DNA from: Kribbella italica
GTDB taxonomy: Bacteria; Actinomycetota; Actinomycetes; Propionibacteriales; Kribbellaceae
Length of the DNA: 64,000 nt
Direction: 5' to 3'
Assembly: GCF_014205135.1 (NCBI RefSeq)
Contig: NZ_JACHMY010000001.1
Location: 6,386,001-6,450,000, forward strand
Position 1 is the stretch's first letter. Every line of letters begins with the position of its first letter. The notes beneath the pieces are model-generated. The model ran no database searches. It saw only the letters and a list, made by a program, of their open reading frames with translations, and had not been told where the DNA came from. Position numbers and translations under genes: made by a program. This document shows, one piece after another, positions 8,164 to 18,942 of the stretch.

Positions 8164-8676
8164 ATGGTCTTTAAGTCGCCCGTGGAGCGGGTCGTGCCGA
8201 GTCGGCTGGCAGACGAGCGCGACACGTTGACCCAGCAGCTCGACTTCCATCGCGCCACTCTGCTTCGCAAGCTGGAAGGGCTTGATGGAGAGCAGTTGCG
8301 GCGGCCGATGACGGCGTCGGGACTCAGTCTGTTGGGGGTGGTGAAACACCTGGCCGAGACGGAGCACGGCTGGTTCCTCAAGATCTACGGAGGGTTGCCC
8401 GAGCCGGATCTCTTCGCAACCGACGGTGAGCCAGATGCGGAGTTTCGTGTCGGTCCGGATGAGACGGCTGATGCCCTGGTCGGGCAGTACGTGCGGACCT
8501 GCGAGCGGGCCCGGGCCGTCGTGGCCGCCGGCGGGCTCGACGATGTGGTCACGACGCCGTCGGGAGCGGAGGCGAACTTGCGGGCGATCTTGGTCCACAT
8601 GGTGCAGGAAACCGCGCGGCACAACGGTCACGCCGACATCATCCGAGAGGCGATCGACGGCGCAACAGGCCACTGA
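8164..8676 (+). CDS. DinB/DUF664 family protein
   Basis: A 170-residue four-helix-bundle protein of the DinB-like (DUF664) superfamily. Histidines that usually bind a metal are visible in VVKHLAETEHGWF near residues 60-72 and HMVQETARHNGHADIIRE near 145-162. Members include mycothiol- or bacillithiol-dependent transferases; the substrate here cannot be told. The ATG has no ribosome binding site but a TACTGT box ends six bases upstream, so the mRNA is probably leaderless. Composition is slightly less GC-rich than the core genes. Confidence 0.85.
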   Translation: MVFKSPVERVVPSRLADERDTLTQQLDFHRATLLRKLEGLDGEQLRRPMTASGLSLLGVVKHLAETEHGWFLKIYGGLPEPDLFATDGEPDAEFRVGPDETADALVGQYVRTCERARAVVAAGGLDDVVTTPSGAEANLRAILVHMVQETARHNGHADIIREAIDGATGH

Positions 8677-8750
8677 AGCCCGATCACCACAGGGCATGAC
8701 ATCGCCGCAGTCATGGGTGGGGACTGAGCCAGCCGAGAATCCAGCAACGT

Positions 8751-9155
8751 TCAGTTCGGCACAGGCCAGTCAGTCTCAGGGAGGAGGTCGCGGAGCTTTG
8801 ATGTGCGGTCCCGGCCTAGGACGACCTCGGTGTCGAGGTTTGCTGGGTCGATCTGGTGGATGAACTCTCGGCAGCGGCCGCACGGAGGTACGGCGTGCAG
8901 GGTGTCTTCGCCTTGCCAGACGGCGACGATTTTCGCGATCTTGTACTCGCGGGCGGTCACCATCGCGGCGATGGCGGAGTGCTCGGCGCAGAAACCGGTG
9001 CCGCACGGGGTGTCGATGCAGACGCCGACGTACACGTTGCCGGCGTCGGTGACGAGGGCGGCGGCCACGTCGCCGAAGGTTCGGCCGTCGACGTGGTGGG
9101 GATGCAGGACGGACCCGGCGGTGGTGATGAGGGCTTCGTTGCTCTGGTCGGTCAT
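8751..9155 (-). CDS. Cytidine deaminase-like zinc enzyme
   Basis: A 134-residue protein of the cytidine/blasticidin-S deaminase fold. The zinc-site motifs are complete: FCAEHSAIA (Cys56, catalytic Glu58) and PPCGRCREF (Cys92, Cys95). Length matches the tetrameric CDA class. The gene is single, has no obvious ribosome binding site and may be leaderless. Cytidine salvage is the default guess; a blasticidin-type nucleoside deaminase is also possible because the N-terminal substrate loop differs from housekeeping CDA. Confidence 0.85.
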   Translation of the reverse strand: MTDQSNEALITTAGSVLHPHHVDGRTFGDVAAALVTDAGNVYVGVCIDTPCGTGFCAEHSAIAAMVTAREYKIAKIVAVWQGEDTLHAVPPCGRCREFIHQIDPANLDTEVVLGRDRTSKLRDLLPETDWPVPN

Positions 9156-9255
9156 GGGGCGAAAGTAACAACCGGGGTCGGTGCGAGCGACGGGACTTCT
9201 ACCGGGCCGTTCCGCTTCCTCGGCCGGGGGCGGCGAGGAAGCGGAGCCGGCTGGG

Positions 9256-9612
9256 TCACTCGGGCGGGGACTGGGAACCGAAGCGGCGGATTTCGTGGGG
9301 CCAGCCGCAGGCTGTGGAGATCTTGGCTGCCCATACTTTGGCGGTCTCGTCGTCGGGGACGCTGACGACGGTGAAACCGCCCAGGAACTCCTTCGACTCG
9401 ACGTACGGGCCGTCGGTGATGACGACCTCGCCGCCGGTGGGGTCCACGGCGTACGCCGGGCCGTCGACCTCCAGTCCCCCGGCGAAGACGTAGACGCCGG
9501 CGGCCTTCATCTCGTCGACGGCTGCTGCGGCGAGTGGTCCGCGCTCGGCGATCCACTCGTCGGTGTGGTCGCCCACCCACTGCTGGTTGAAGTAGAGGAG
9601 GTACTCGGGCAT
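9256..9612 (-). CDS. YciI-like (YCII/DGPF domain) protein
   Basis: A 118-residue protein with the DGPF-type YCII fold: MPEYLLYFN at the start and the signature TDGPYVESKEFLGGF in the middle. Such proteins are small dimeric ferredoxin-like barrels often encoded with ECF sigma factors; none is seen here. ATG at 9612 is preferred over the upstream in-frame start because GAAGGAG lies seven bases before it. Function is not established. Confidence 0.88.
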   Translation of the reverse strand: MPEYLLYFNQQWVGDHTDEWIAERGPLAAAAVDEMKAAGVYVFAGGLEVDGPAYAVDPTGGEVVITDGPYVESKEFLGGFTVVSVPDDETAKVWAAKISTACGWPHEIRRFGSQSPPE

Positions 9613-9740
9613 CTCTGCTCCTTCGGCTCGAGCGGACCCGCTGTCCGCCGTACCCACGCAACGAACGGAATCCGGGGGATTCGACAGGGTGACAGAAGAA
9701 AGTTCTTTGGACAGAGCCCCGCGCGCTTCACGATCGTGCC

Positions 9741-9800
9741 ATGACGACTATCGCGTGCCGTACGCCGGAACCGTGGGACGGGCTCGGGTATGACACGTAG
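9741..9800 (+). CDS. Possible 19-residue leader peptide
   Basis: ATG...TAG encoding MTTIACRTPEPWDGLGYDT, ending 11 bases before the PLP enzyme start. A TTGGAC (9707-9712) and a weak CACGAT (9729-9734) with a 16-base spacer sit six bases before the ATG, compatible with a leaderless leader ORF. There is no family support, so this is only a candidate. Confidence 0.25.
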   Translation: MTTIACRTPEPWDGLGYDT

Positions 9801-9811
9801 GGTCGGTGGGT

Positions 9812-10777
9812 ATGTGGGAGACGCGGCTTGACCTGGGGCGGATTCGGGCGGGGCGGACGGTGATCGATCCGGTGTTTCTCGGGTCGCCGTTCTACGAGTG
9901 TGAGGCGTTGGGGGCTCGGCTGGGTAGTCGGGTGAGCATCAAGCTGGAGACCGCCAATCCGGTGCGGAGCTTCAAGGGGCGTGGCACCGAGTTGGTTGCT
10001 GACGGCCTCGTTCGGGGTGGGCAGCGGGCGGTGGTCTGTGCGAGTGCCGGGAACCTGGGGCAGGCGCTGGCCTGGTCGGCTCGGGGGCGAGAGCTGGACG
10101 TGACCGTGGTGGCGTCCCGGTTCGCGCCCGCGGTGAAGCTCGAGCGGATTCGGGCGTTGGGTGCCCGGCTGGAACTCGTGGACGGGGATCACGAGTTGGC
10201 TCGTCAGCGGGCGGCTGAGCTTGCTGCCGGCGAAGGGGTGCGGCTGCTGGAAGACAGCTTGGATCTGGAGACGTGTGAGGGCGCGGCGACCATCGGGCTC
10301 GAGCTGGTGGAGAGCGGGGTGGCGTTCGACGTCGTACTGGTTGCGCTCGGTGGCGGGGCGATGGCGACCGGGATCGGGCAGGTGCTGAAGGAGCTGGCGC
10401 CTGGGGTCGAGGTGATTTGTGTGCAGCCGGAGGGAGCGCCGGCGATGACTCGTTCCTGGCGGGAGCGGCGGGTGGTGACGACCGATTCCGCGGTCACGAT
10501 CGCTGACGGGGTTGCTGGGCGGTTCCCGATTGCCGAGGTGCTGGACGACCTGTTGGTGGTCGCGGATGACGCCGTACTGGTGCAGGAGGAGTCGATCATC
10601 ACGGGGCTGCGGATGCTGCTGCACGACGCGGGGCTCGTGGTCGAACCGTCCGGGGCGCTAGGAGTCGCGGCGATGCTCGAGAATCGCGACCGGTTCGCGG
10701 GACGGCACGTGGTCACCGTGGTCTGCGGCGGCAACGTCGATATGGACTCTTACTACCGGTGGATCGGTAGCTCCTAA
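9812..10777 (+). CDS. PLP-dependent threonine dehydratase-like enzyme
   Basis: A 321-residue fold-type II PLP enzyme of the serine/threonine dehydratase group. The Schiff-base lysine is Lys55 in VRSFKGRG, the phosphate-binding glycine loop is ALGGGAMATG, and the C-terminal VCGGNVDMD matches the family. There is no ACT regulatory domain, so it is of the catabolic or short biosynthetic type. ATG 9812 and GTG 9806 are both possible starts. It is single and convergent with the UvrA-like gene. Substrate (Thr, Ser or another beta-hydroxy amino acid) cannot be told. Confidence 0.85.
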   Translation: MWETRLDLGRIRAGRTVIDPVFLGSPFYECEALGARLGSRVSIKLETANPVRSFKGRGTELVADGLVRGGQRAVVCASAGNLGQALAWSARGRELDVTVVASRFAPAVKLERIRALGARLELVDGDHELARQRAAELAAGEGVRLLEDSLDLETCEGAATIGLELVESGVAFDVVLVALGGGAMATGIGQVLKELAPGVEVICVQPEGAPAMTRSWRERRVVTTDSAVTIADGVAGRFPIAEVLDDLLVVADDAVLVQEESIITGLRMLLHDAGLVVEPSGALGVAAMLENRDRFAGRHVVTVVCGGNVDMDSYYRWIGSS

Positions 10778-10809
10778 GAGCCCGCGCACCGGAGAGGTGG
10801 GCGGGCTCT
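10777..10809. terminator. Bidirectional terminator-like hairpin
   Basis: 14-bp stem with one mismatch (10777-10790 with 10796-10809) and loop GGAGA, placed between the stop codons of the PLP enzyme (+) and the UvrA-like gene (-). Confidence 0.7.
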
Positions 10810-10816
10810 CGGCAAG

Positions 10817-13222
<2,406 letters not shown>

Positions 13223-13268
13223 CGGTGCTCCGTCGGTCAAGTGGTCGGCGGGTGAGGTCGGAACCGGC

Positions 13269-13691
13269 TCAGGTCAACTGGTTGATGCGGACGTGGTTGC
13301 CGGCCGGGTCGCGGAAGGCGCAGTCGCGGACGCCGTACGGCTGGTCGGTCGGCTCCTGGATCACCTCGGCGCCGGTGGCCTGGACCTTGTCGAACAGGCC
13401 GTCCAGGTCCTTGGTGGCCAGCACGATCGTGGCGAAGGTGCCCTTGGCCATCATCTCGGTGATGGTGCGGCGTTCGTCGTCGGTGAGTCCGGGGTCGACG
13501 AGCGGCGGGTGCAGCACGATCTGGGTGTCCGGCTGGCTCTCGAAGCCGATCGTGATCCACCGGATCGTGCCCTGGCCGACGTCGTTGCGGACCTCGAAGC
13601 CGAGCGTGTCGCGGTAGAAGGCGATCGCGGCGTCGGGGTCGTCGTGCGGCAGGAAGCTGGCGTGAACTCTGAGGTCTCCGTGGGTTGTCAT
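13269..13691 (-). CDS. VOC (glyoxalase/bleomycin-resistance) family protein
   Basis: A 140-residue vicinal-oxygen-chelate protein. Two beta-alpha-beta-beta-beta modules are recognisable: LRVHASFLPHDDPDAAIAFY at the start and the terminal YGVRDCAFRDPAGNHVRINQ. It may be an antibiotic-binding protein or a small dioxygenase or isomerase. The start lies only five bases after the stop of the AraC-type gene, without its own ribosome binding site, so it is probably translationally coupled. The UvrA-like gene follows after 46 bases. Confidence 0.88.
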   Translation of the reverse strand: MTTHGDLRVHASFLPHDDPDAAIAFYRDTLGFEVRNDVGQGTIRWITIGFESQPDTQIVLHPPLVDPGLTDDERRTITEMMAKGTFATIVLATKDLDGLFDKVQATGAEVIQEPTDQPYGVRDCAFRDPAGNHVRINQLT

Positions 13692-13696
13692 GGCGT

Positions 13697-14140
13697 TCAC
13701 GCTACTGGCGGCCAGGCCGGCGGTGCTTCTTGATTCCTGATCGGTCTGGCGACCTTCTTGGTGATGCAGGACGGCGGCTCGACCGGCGGCCGGACCTGCT
13801 GGCGGTAGGTGCTCGGCGGCATCCCGACCAGCTCGGTGAACCGGGTGCTGAAGGTCCCCAGCGAGGAGAACCCGACCTGGAAGCAGACGTCGGTCACGCT
13901 CACGTCGCCGCGCCGCAGCAGGGCCATCGCGCGCTCGATCCGGCGCGTCATCAGGTACCCGTACGGCGCTTCGCCGTACGCGAGCTTGAACTGCCGGCTC
14001 AGGTGCCCGGCCGACATGTTCACCCCGCGGGCGAGCGCCTCGACGTCCAGTGGCCGTGCGTACTCGCGGTCGATCCGGTCCCGGACCCGGCGCAGCAGCT
14101 TGAGGTCCCGCAGCCGTTGCGTCTCGTCCGAGGTGCTCAC
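13697..14140 (-). CDS. AraC family transcriptional regulator (short, N-terminal HTH)
   Basis: 147 residues from GTG 14140; GTG 14170 would add ten. The double helix-turn-helix is at the N-terminal side: RDRIDREYARPLDVEALARG, then GHLSRQFKLAYG, and the signature VCFQVGFSSLGTFSTRFTELVGMPPSTYR. There is no ligand-binding domain, only about 25 basic and proline-rich residues after it. This layout is common for regulators encoded with a VOC protein. It probably controls its own VOC/UvrA-like operon. Confidence 0.85.
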   Translation of the reverse strand: MSTSDETQRLRDLKLLRRVRDRIDREYARPLDVEALARGVNMSAGHLSRQFKLAYGEAPYGYLMTRRIERAMALLRRGDVSVTDVCFQVGFSSLGTFSTRFTELVGMPPSTYRQQVRPPVEPPSCITKKVARPIRNQEAPPAWPPVA

Positions 14141-14444
14141 CCTCGAAATGGTGCCATCGCCGGGGCGCACGGTCGAGCGCCGCGTTCGCCGCCTGGTCCG
14201 GGACTGCCGATGGATGTTGCCTTGGGCACCGATAGGGCGTGTCAGTTCGGCTACGGATTGTCACGGGCCGACCACCGTTTGCTTGCGGGTGCGTGCAGAT
14301 GTCCGGAAGGGGCTGGCGAGCGGGTGCGGGATCGATGGAACGTCTGACCTGGAAGCGAACGAGGGCGAGAACCACTGACGTTGTGTTTCGCGTGCGGTCC
14401 GGTCGGGCGCGCGTGGGCCGGTTGACGACGGAGGATCCGGATAC
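14141..14444. other. Divergent intergenic region between AraC-type and VanZ-like genes
   Basis: No gene with support. A TTGACG at 14422-14427 and GGAGG before the VanZ-like start are the only visible signals. If the AraC-type gene starts at 14170, the gap is 274 bases. Confidence 0.5.
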
Positions 14445-15086
14445 GTGCTCGAGACCTATCGCGGCATCCCGCACCTGCTGGACACGTGGCTCGTTCTCAC
14501 CGGGATGGCGATCCCGATCGCCGTCTCGGCGGTACGGCGGCGTGGTGACCGGCTCGTCCCCCGGCTGGCGTCGCTGTTCCTGCCGGCCTCGTTCGCGCTC
14601 GTCCTCGCGGCGACGCTGAGCCCGACGGCGAACCACGGCGGGCTCGGGGTGTGCGGCACGCACCTGGCCACGACCGGCGGACTCACCTCGCTCCAGGGTC
14701 TGCTCAACGTGCTGCTCTTCGTCCCGGCCGCGGGCATGCTCACGCTGGCCAGCGGGCGTCCGGCCGACGGGATCGCGGCGGGGATCGGACTGTCCGCCTC
14801 CGTCGAGGCGATCCAGGCACTGGTCCCCCAGCTCGGCCGCTCTTGCCAGGTGCACGACTTGATCGCGAACACGCTCGGAGCCTTCGCCGGCGTCGGGCTC
14901 GCGGCCGGCGTACAGGCGCTGAACCGGACGCAGCCGCTGACCAGCCCCGAGTACGTCGTGGAGCACGCCGCGTTGCTGACAATGCGCGGGCGTCCGCCGG
15001 CGCGGCACCGCCGGACCGATCTCCCGGCCCGGCCTGCGATGGTTCAGCGGACGAGTCGCCTCCGGCCGGTCGCTCGACTGCGCTGA
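14445..15086 (+). CDS. VanZ-like membrane protein
   Basis: A 213-residue protein with four hydrophobic segments (about 12-30, 42-60, 83-105, 140-160) and the VanZ signature ASVEAIQALVPQLGRSCQVHDLIANTLGAFAG near 123-155. VanZ proteins were named for low-level teicoplanin resistance, but most family members are of unknown function. The C-terminal 40 residues are basic and probably cytoplasmic. The GTG start has GGAGG about ten bases upstream. Confidence 0.85.
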   Translation: MLETYRGIPHLLDTWLVLTGMAIPIAVSAVRRRGDRLVPRLASLFLPASFALVLAATLSPTANHGGLGVCGTHLATTGGLTSLQGLLNVLLFVPAAGMLTLASGRPADGIAAGIGLSASVEAIQALVPQLGRSCQVHDLIANTLGAFAGVGLAAGVQALNRTQPLTSPEYVVEHAALLTMRGRPPARHRRTDLPARPAMVQRTSRLRPVARLR

Positions 15087-15135
15087 GTCACCGATTCCGC
15101 CGTACGACGACCCGCCAAACACGGAGAGTGGGAAG

Positions 15136-15185
15136 TTATCCACAGGTTGTGGACGAGTCGGGGGATAACTTTCCAGCTGTCCACA
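15136..15185. promoter_or_regulatory. DnaA-box cluster between convergent genes
   Basis: The 112-base gap between two converging stop codons holds a perfect TTATCCACA (15136-15144), TGTGGACGA (15148-15156; 8/9 to the box on the other strand), and CTGTCCACA (15177-15185; 8/9). The first two form the palindrome TCCACA-ggt-TGTGGA. Confidence 0.6.
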
Positions 15186-15198
15186 ACTTCACCCACAG

Positions 15199-15798
15199 CT
15201 ACGGCCGGACGTCGAGCCCGAGGGACTGCGCGATCGCCATCGCCTGCGGCAGGTCGATGATCGCATCCCGCAGCTGGACGGTCAGCGGGTCGAGCGACGT
15301 GAGGTCCGATCCGCGCAGGTCGGCGCCGGTGAAGTCGGCGCGCTGGAGCATCGCTCCGGACAGGTCGATGTTGCTCAGCGTCGCCTTCCCGGCCCGTACG
15401 CCGGTCAGGTCCGCCTCCCGCAGCTTCAGCCCGTTCAGTTCGGCGCCGCGCAGGTCCTCGCCCGGCAGGCTGGTGAACGACCAGTCGCCGCCGTCGGCCT
15501 TGAGCAGGTTGTACGTGCAGTCGTCGAAGGTGCTGCCCATCAGCTTGCAGCGCGTGAACGTGGTGTCGAAGAACGAGCAACGCACGAACGTGCAGTTCAC
15601 GAACGCGGCGTCGGTGTGCGTCGAGGCGTTGAACCGGACCCCACGGAACACGCACTCCTCGAACACGCCCCCGATGTTGGCCACCTCGGTCAGGTCCGAG
15701 TCCAGGAAGAGGACCCTGGTATAGGTCTGGCCCGACGGGTCGGCGTCGTTCCAGTCGCGCACCGTGGACTCGGTGGTGGGCGGACGGCGGTTGGCCAC
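15199..15798 (-). CDS. MfpA/Qnr-like pentapeptide-repeat protein
   Basis: A 199-residue right-handed beta-helix protein. From about residue 28 it is built of A(D/N)LXX-type repeats (SDLTE, CVFRG, CTFVR, CSFFD, EDLRG, ADLTG, ADFTG, ADLRG, SDLTS) and ends in a short helix (QAMAIAQSLGL). The order of cysteine-rich coils, a break (NLLKADGGDW) and the terminal helix resembles MfpA, the mycobacterial DNA mimic that binds gyrase and protects it from quinolones. GTG 15798 has AGGAG upstream. Gyrase binding is inferred from family resemblance. The MfpB GTPase partner is not seen. Confidence 0.85.
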   Translation of the reverse strand: MANRRPPTTESTVRDWNDADPSGQTYTRVLFLDSDLTEVANIGGVFEECVFRGVRFNASTHTDAAFVNCTFVRCSFFDTTFTRCKLMGSTFDDCTYNLLKADGGDWSFTSLPGEDLRGAELNGLKLREADLTGVRAGKATLSNIDLSGAMLQRADFTGADLRGSDLTSLDPLTVQLRDAIIDLPQAMAIAQSLGLDVRP

Positions 15799-15895
15799 AA
15801 GGTCTCCTCTCGGTCCCCGCGGCGCGGGGCTGTGATGAGCATTGTGACGACCTCGACGGACAAAGTTTCTCCGATCGACAACCCGGAGAGGCAAG

Positions 15896-16837
15896 ATGGG
15901 CCGGGTGACCGGATCGGAGCGGGTGATGGTGTTCGGCGCCGGCGGCTTCCTCGGAGCCCGGATTTGCGCGCTGCTGACCGAGCGCGGGATCGAGCACCGC
16001 GGGATGACCCGGAGCACGGGTGATCCACACCGGCGCTTCGACCTGGCCACCGGGCACTGCTACGCCCTCGACGCGCTGGTCGCGATGTACAAGCCGACGG
16101 TGATCGTCAACGCGGCGGCCGCGACGTCCGGCGACACCCTCGCGCTGACCCGTGGGAACGTGGTCGCGGTCGAGGCGCTGCTGTCGGCGATGCAGCGGAC
16201 GGCGAACAACGCCCGCCTGGTCCAGATGGGCTCCGCCGCCGAGTACGGCGGTGCGGTGCACGGGACCAGCCAGGGCGAGGACGCCGAGGTGCGGCCAGAG
16301 GCGGCGTACGGGTTCACCAAGCTGGCCGGGTCCGAGCTGGTCCTGCGGGCCCGGCGCAACGGCGCGGACGCGGTCGTCGTCCGGCCGTTCAACATCAGCG
16401 GTCCGGGGTCGCCGGCGAGCACGCTGCTCGGGCGGGTCGTGCGGCAGGTCCAGGAGACGGACACGCTGGAGATGGGCTCGTTGGAGGCGTGGCGGGACCA
16501 CGTCGACGTCCGCGATGTCGCCGACGCCGTGCTGGCGGTCGCGTTGACCGAGGAGAAGCCGCCGCCGGTGCTGAACGTCGGTTCTGGTCAGGCGGCGCTG
16601 TCGCGGGACGTGGTGCACCGGTTGATCGAGCTGAGTGGGACGGGCGCCACGGTGGTCGAGGGCAGGGTGCACGCGGAGCATGCGGGTTCCTCGGCCGGCT
16701 CGGTGGCTTGGCAGCAGGCTGATACGCGGCTGATCGAGAGGACGGTCGGGTGGACGCCGCGGGTGTCGCTTGATCAGTCGCTTGCTGATACGTGGGAAGA
16801 GCGCGAGGTGGGGGTGGCGCAGGGGGCCCGCGTGTAG
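15896..16837 (+). CDS. NAD-dependent epimerase/dehydratase (extended SDR)
   Basis: A 313-residue nucleotide-sugar-type SDR. It has a Rossmann motif GAGGFLGARI near residues 14-23, MGSAAEYG with the catalytic Ser region, YGFTK (Tyr/Lys pair) and VRPFNISGPG. It resembles GDP-4-keto-6-deoxymannose reductases and related epimerases. The ATG has GGAGAGG five bases upstream. No sugar-pathway genes are adjacent, so the substrate is open. Confidence 0.85.
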   Translation: MGRVTGSERVMVFGAGGFLGARICALLTERGIEHRGMTRSTGDPHRRFDLATGHCYALDALVAMYKPTVIVNAAAATSGDTLALTRGNVVAVEALLSAMQRTANNARLVQMGSAAEYGGAVHGTSQGEDAEVRPEAAYGFTKLAGSELVLRARRNGADAVVVRPFNISGPGSPASTLLGRVVRQVQETDTLEMGSLEAWRDHVDVRDVADAVLAVALTEEKPPPVLNVGSGQAALSRDVVHRLIELSGTGATVVEGRVHAEHAGSSAGSVAWQQADTRLIERTVGWTPRVSLDQSLADTWEEREVGVAQGARV

Positions 16838-16983
16838 GAATCGGTGCTGCAGGCAACTGTCGGGGAGATCTGTCGGGTGTTCCGACTTGGAAAGCTGCGC
16901 CGGGTCTGCTCTCCGGTGTGCCGGGGGTGGATGCCAGGAACCCTCGGCAACCATCGGGGGTGGTCGCCGGGTTGAATGGACCT

Positions 16984-17742
16984 GTGCAGATCTGGTCGGT
17001 GTGTGAGGGTGCTCCTGATCGGCTCGTGGGAGTGAACGAGGACCTGGTGGTGAGCGGGCCGGACTTCGTGGTGGTGCTGGACGGGGCGACGGCCGGCGCC
17101 GGGGTGGAGTCGGGGTGCCGGCATGACGTGACCTGGCTGGTTCGGCAGTTGGGGACGCAGTTGGCTGTGCCGCTGATCGGGCGGTCGGCGGCGTCGCTGG
17201 CCGACCTGCTGGCGGAGGCGATCGCCGGGGTCGGGGCTCTGCATGCGGGGACATGCGATCTGACCAACCCGGACAGCCCGTCGTCGACCGTGGCGATGGT
17301 GCGAGCCGGAGCGGAGAGCGTCGAGCACCTGGTGCTCGCGGATTCGCCGGTGGTGCTGCGGGCTCCCGACGGGTGGGTGACGACGGTCGCGGACGACCGG
17401 GTCGACTACCTGCCGGAGTACACGTTCGAGGCGGTGCGGAAGGCGCGGAACCAGCCGGGTGGGTTCTGGGTGGCGAGCACACTGCCGGCGGCGGCGTACG
17501 AGGCCTTGTCCGGTACGACGCCGCGCGAGCAGGTGGCGTCGGTGGCCGTGATGACCGACGGAGCGTCACGGTACGCCGAGCGGTACGGGCACTCGTGGGA
17601 CGAGCTGGTCGCCGTCTTGGAGTCCGGCGGGCCGCGGGAGCTGATCGATCGCGTGCGGGCGTACGACGTCGCCGCGGCTGACGGCAGTTTCCGGGGCAAG
17701 CGGCACGACGACGCGAGTGCCGTGCTCTGCCGGCTCAGCTGA
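16984..17742 (+). CDS. PP2C-type (PPM) phosphatase-like protein
   Basis: A 252-residue member of an actinobacterial PP2C-related family. VVVLDGAT near residue 33 takes the place of the metal-binding DG motif, RHDVTWLVRQLG follows, PSSTVAMVRAG and VLADSPVVL match the central sheet, and it ends with DDASAVLCRLS. The GTG at 16984 is preceded by TTGAAT ending six bases before it, consistent with a leaderless mRNA. Partner kinase unknown; PknB is encoded in this window but far away. Confidence 0.75.
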   Translation: MQIWSVCEGAPDRLVGVNEDLVVSGPDFVVVLDGATAGAGVESGCRHDVTWLVRQLGTQLAVPLIGRSAASLADLLAEAIAGVGALHAGTCDLTNPDSPSSTVAMVRAGAESVEHLVLADSPVVLRAPDGWVTTVADDRVDYLPEYTFEAVRKARNQPGGFWVASTLPAAAYEALSGTTPREQVASVAVMTDGASRYAERYGHSWDELVAVLESGGPRELIDRVRAYDVAAADGSFRGKRHDDASAVLCRLS

Positions 17743-17745
17743 CGG

Positions 17746-18942
17746 TCAGCGCGAGCCGGACGGGTACTCCGGTGGGCCGCCTTCGCGGGTCGGCCAAGGG
17801 GACCTCGGCGGATCGGCGCGCGGTGCCGGCGGGCTCAGGTCCGGCGGGTGCGTCGGGCCGGGGCCGTTCGGGCTCGAGCCCGTGGTGCCGCCGTACCCGC
17901 CTGGACCGTAGGGACCGCCAGGACGAGGAGCCTGAGCCGGCGGAGCCTGGTACGGCCCGTTGTCGTACGGGTTGGCCTGCGGCGGGCGAGGTGCGTACTG
18001 CGGGGTGCGGTCGACCGGCGGCAGGTACGAGGGCGAGCTGTACGGCAGCGTCGGCCCGAGCGGTACGCCGGACTGCGGCTCGCGGTCGTCGTGCCAGCTG
18101 CTGACCTGGAGCAGCAGCAGCGAGAACGTCACTCCTGCCACGATCAGCAGCACAGTGCCGACCGTGAACGCGATGTTGATCCCGAGCGCGAGCCGGACCA
18201 GATAGTCCTGGAGGTCGTAGATGTCGACGTAGTCACCGGTCAGGTTGGCCTCGTCGGCGCGGTTGACCAAACGGATGAACCAGGTGATGAAGCTGATCCC
18301 CGCGAACAGCCCGCCGCCGACCGCGACGACGCAGAAGGCGACCCAGGCCGCCCACCAGCCGAACAGCAGCGAGCGGATCCGGCCCGAGCGGGCGATGCCC
18401 GGCTGGTTCGGCGGCTCGCTGGCGCGGATCACGTCCCCGACGACCTGCAACGGGTACCAGAACTGGACCACCGGGCAGAGCCAGCCGCCGACCGTCCAGC
18501 CGGTCGAGTGCCGGTGTGCGCCGGGGGCCGCGTCGTAGCCGCCCTGGTACGTCGTCGCGAAGGGCGGCTTGAGGATCTCCGTGTTCTCCCGGGCCTGCCA
18601 GAGCCAGATCACCACGACGATCCCGGCGGCTGCGAAGAGGTACCCGAGTCCGTCGAGCAGTGGTCCCGCGCCTACGACCGCTTCGGCGCCGGTGTCGATC
18701 TCGTCCTCGGACAGCAGGCCGTAGACCAGACGCTTCACGTCGTCGTACGACAGCCACATCAGGATCGTCTGGATCACGCTGACCAGCACGGTCCCGGCCA
18801 TCAGCGCGACGGCGACCTTGCCGAGCCGGCCGAGCGCGCGGTACTTCGGTGGCGCGCCCGGCGGCGGGCCGCCGTGGAACTGGCCGACGTTCTGCGGATG
18901 ACTGCCGGGGTACGGACCCTGGCCTGGATACGGCTGACTCAC
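17746..18942 (-). CDS. DUF4328 membrane protein
   Basis: A 398-residue protein with a Pro/Gly-rich N-terminus, about five membrane segments and a Pro/Tyr/Gly-rich tail from about 290. The DUF4328 core is seen in WLWQARENTEIL, HSTGWTVGGWLCPVVQFWYPLQVVGDVIRAS and the later GWWAAWVAFC. GTG 18942 is preferred because GGGGAGG lies nine bases before it. Two other DUF4328 genes lie in the window (31514-33715 and 33921-34742). Function is not known. Confidence 0.88.
   Translation of the reverse strand: MSQPYPGQGPYPGSHPQNVGQFHGGPPPGAPPKYRALGRLGKVAVALMAGTVLVSVIQTILMWLSYDDVKRLVYGLLSEDEIDTGAEAVVGAGPLLDGLGYLFAAAGIVVVIWLWQARENTEILKPPFATTYQGGYDAAPGAHRHSTGWTVGGWLCPVVQFWYPLQVVGDVIRASEPPNQPGIARSGRIRSLLFGWWAAWVAFCVVAVGGGLFAGISFITWFIRLVNRADEANLTGDYVDIYDLQDYLVRLALGINIAFTVGTVLLIVAGVTFSLLLLQVSSWHDDREPQSGVPLGPTLPYSSPSYLPPVDRTPQYAPRPPQANPYDNGPYQAPPAQAPRPGGPYGPGGYGGTTGSSPNGPGPTHPPDLSPPAPRADPPRSPWPTREGGPPEYPSGSR

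Noticed and set aside
14381..14396. TGTTTCGCGTG-like sequence resembling half of a parS site
   Set aside because: Only one half resembles TGTTTCACGTGAAACA; the other half does not match, so it is not called a ParB site.
17738..17750. Short inverted repeat GCTGAC-g-GTCAGC between the PP2C-like and DUF4328 stops
   Set aside because: Six-bp arms with no T tract; too short to call a terminator.
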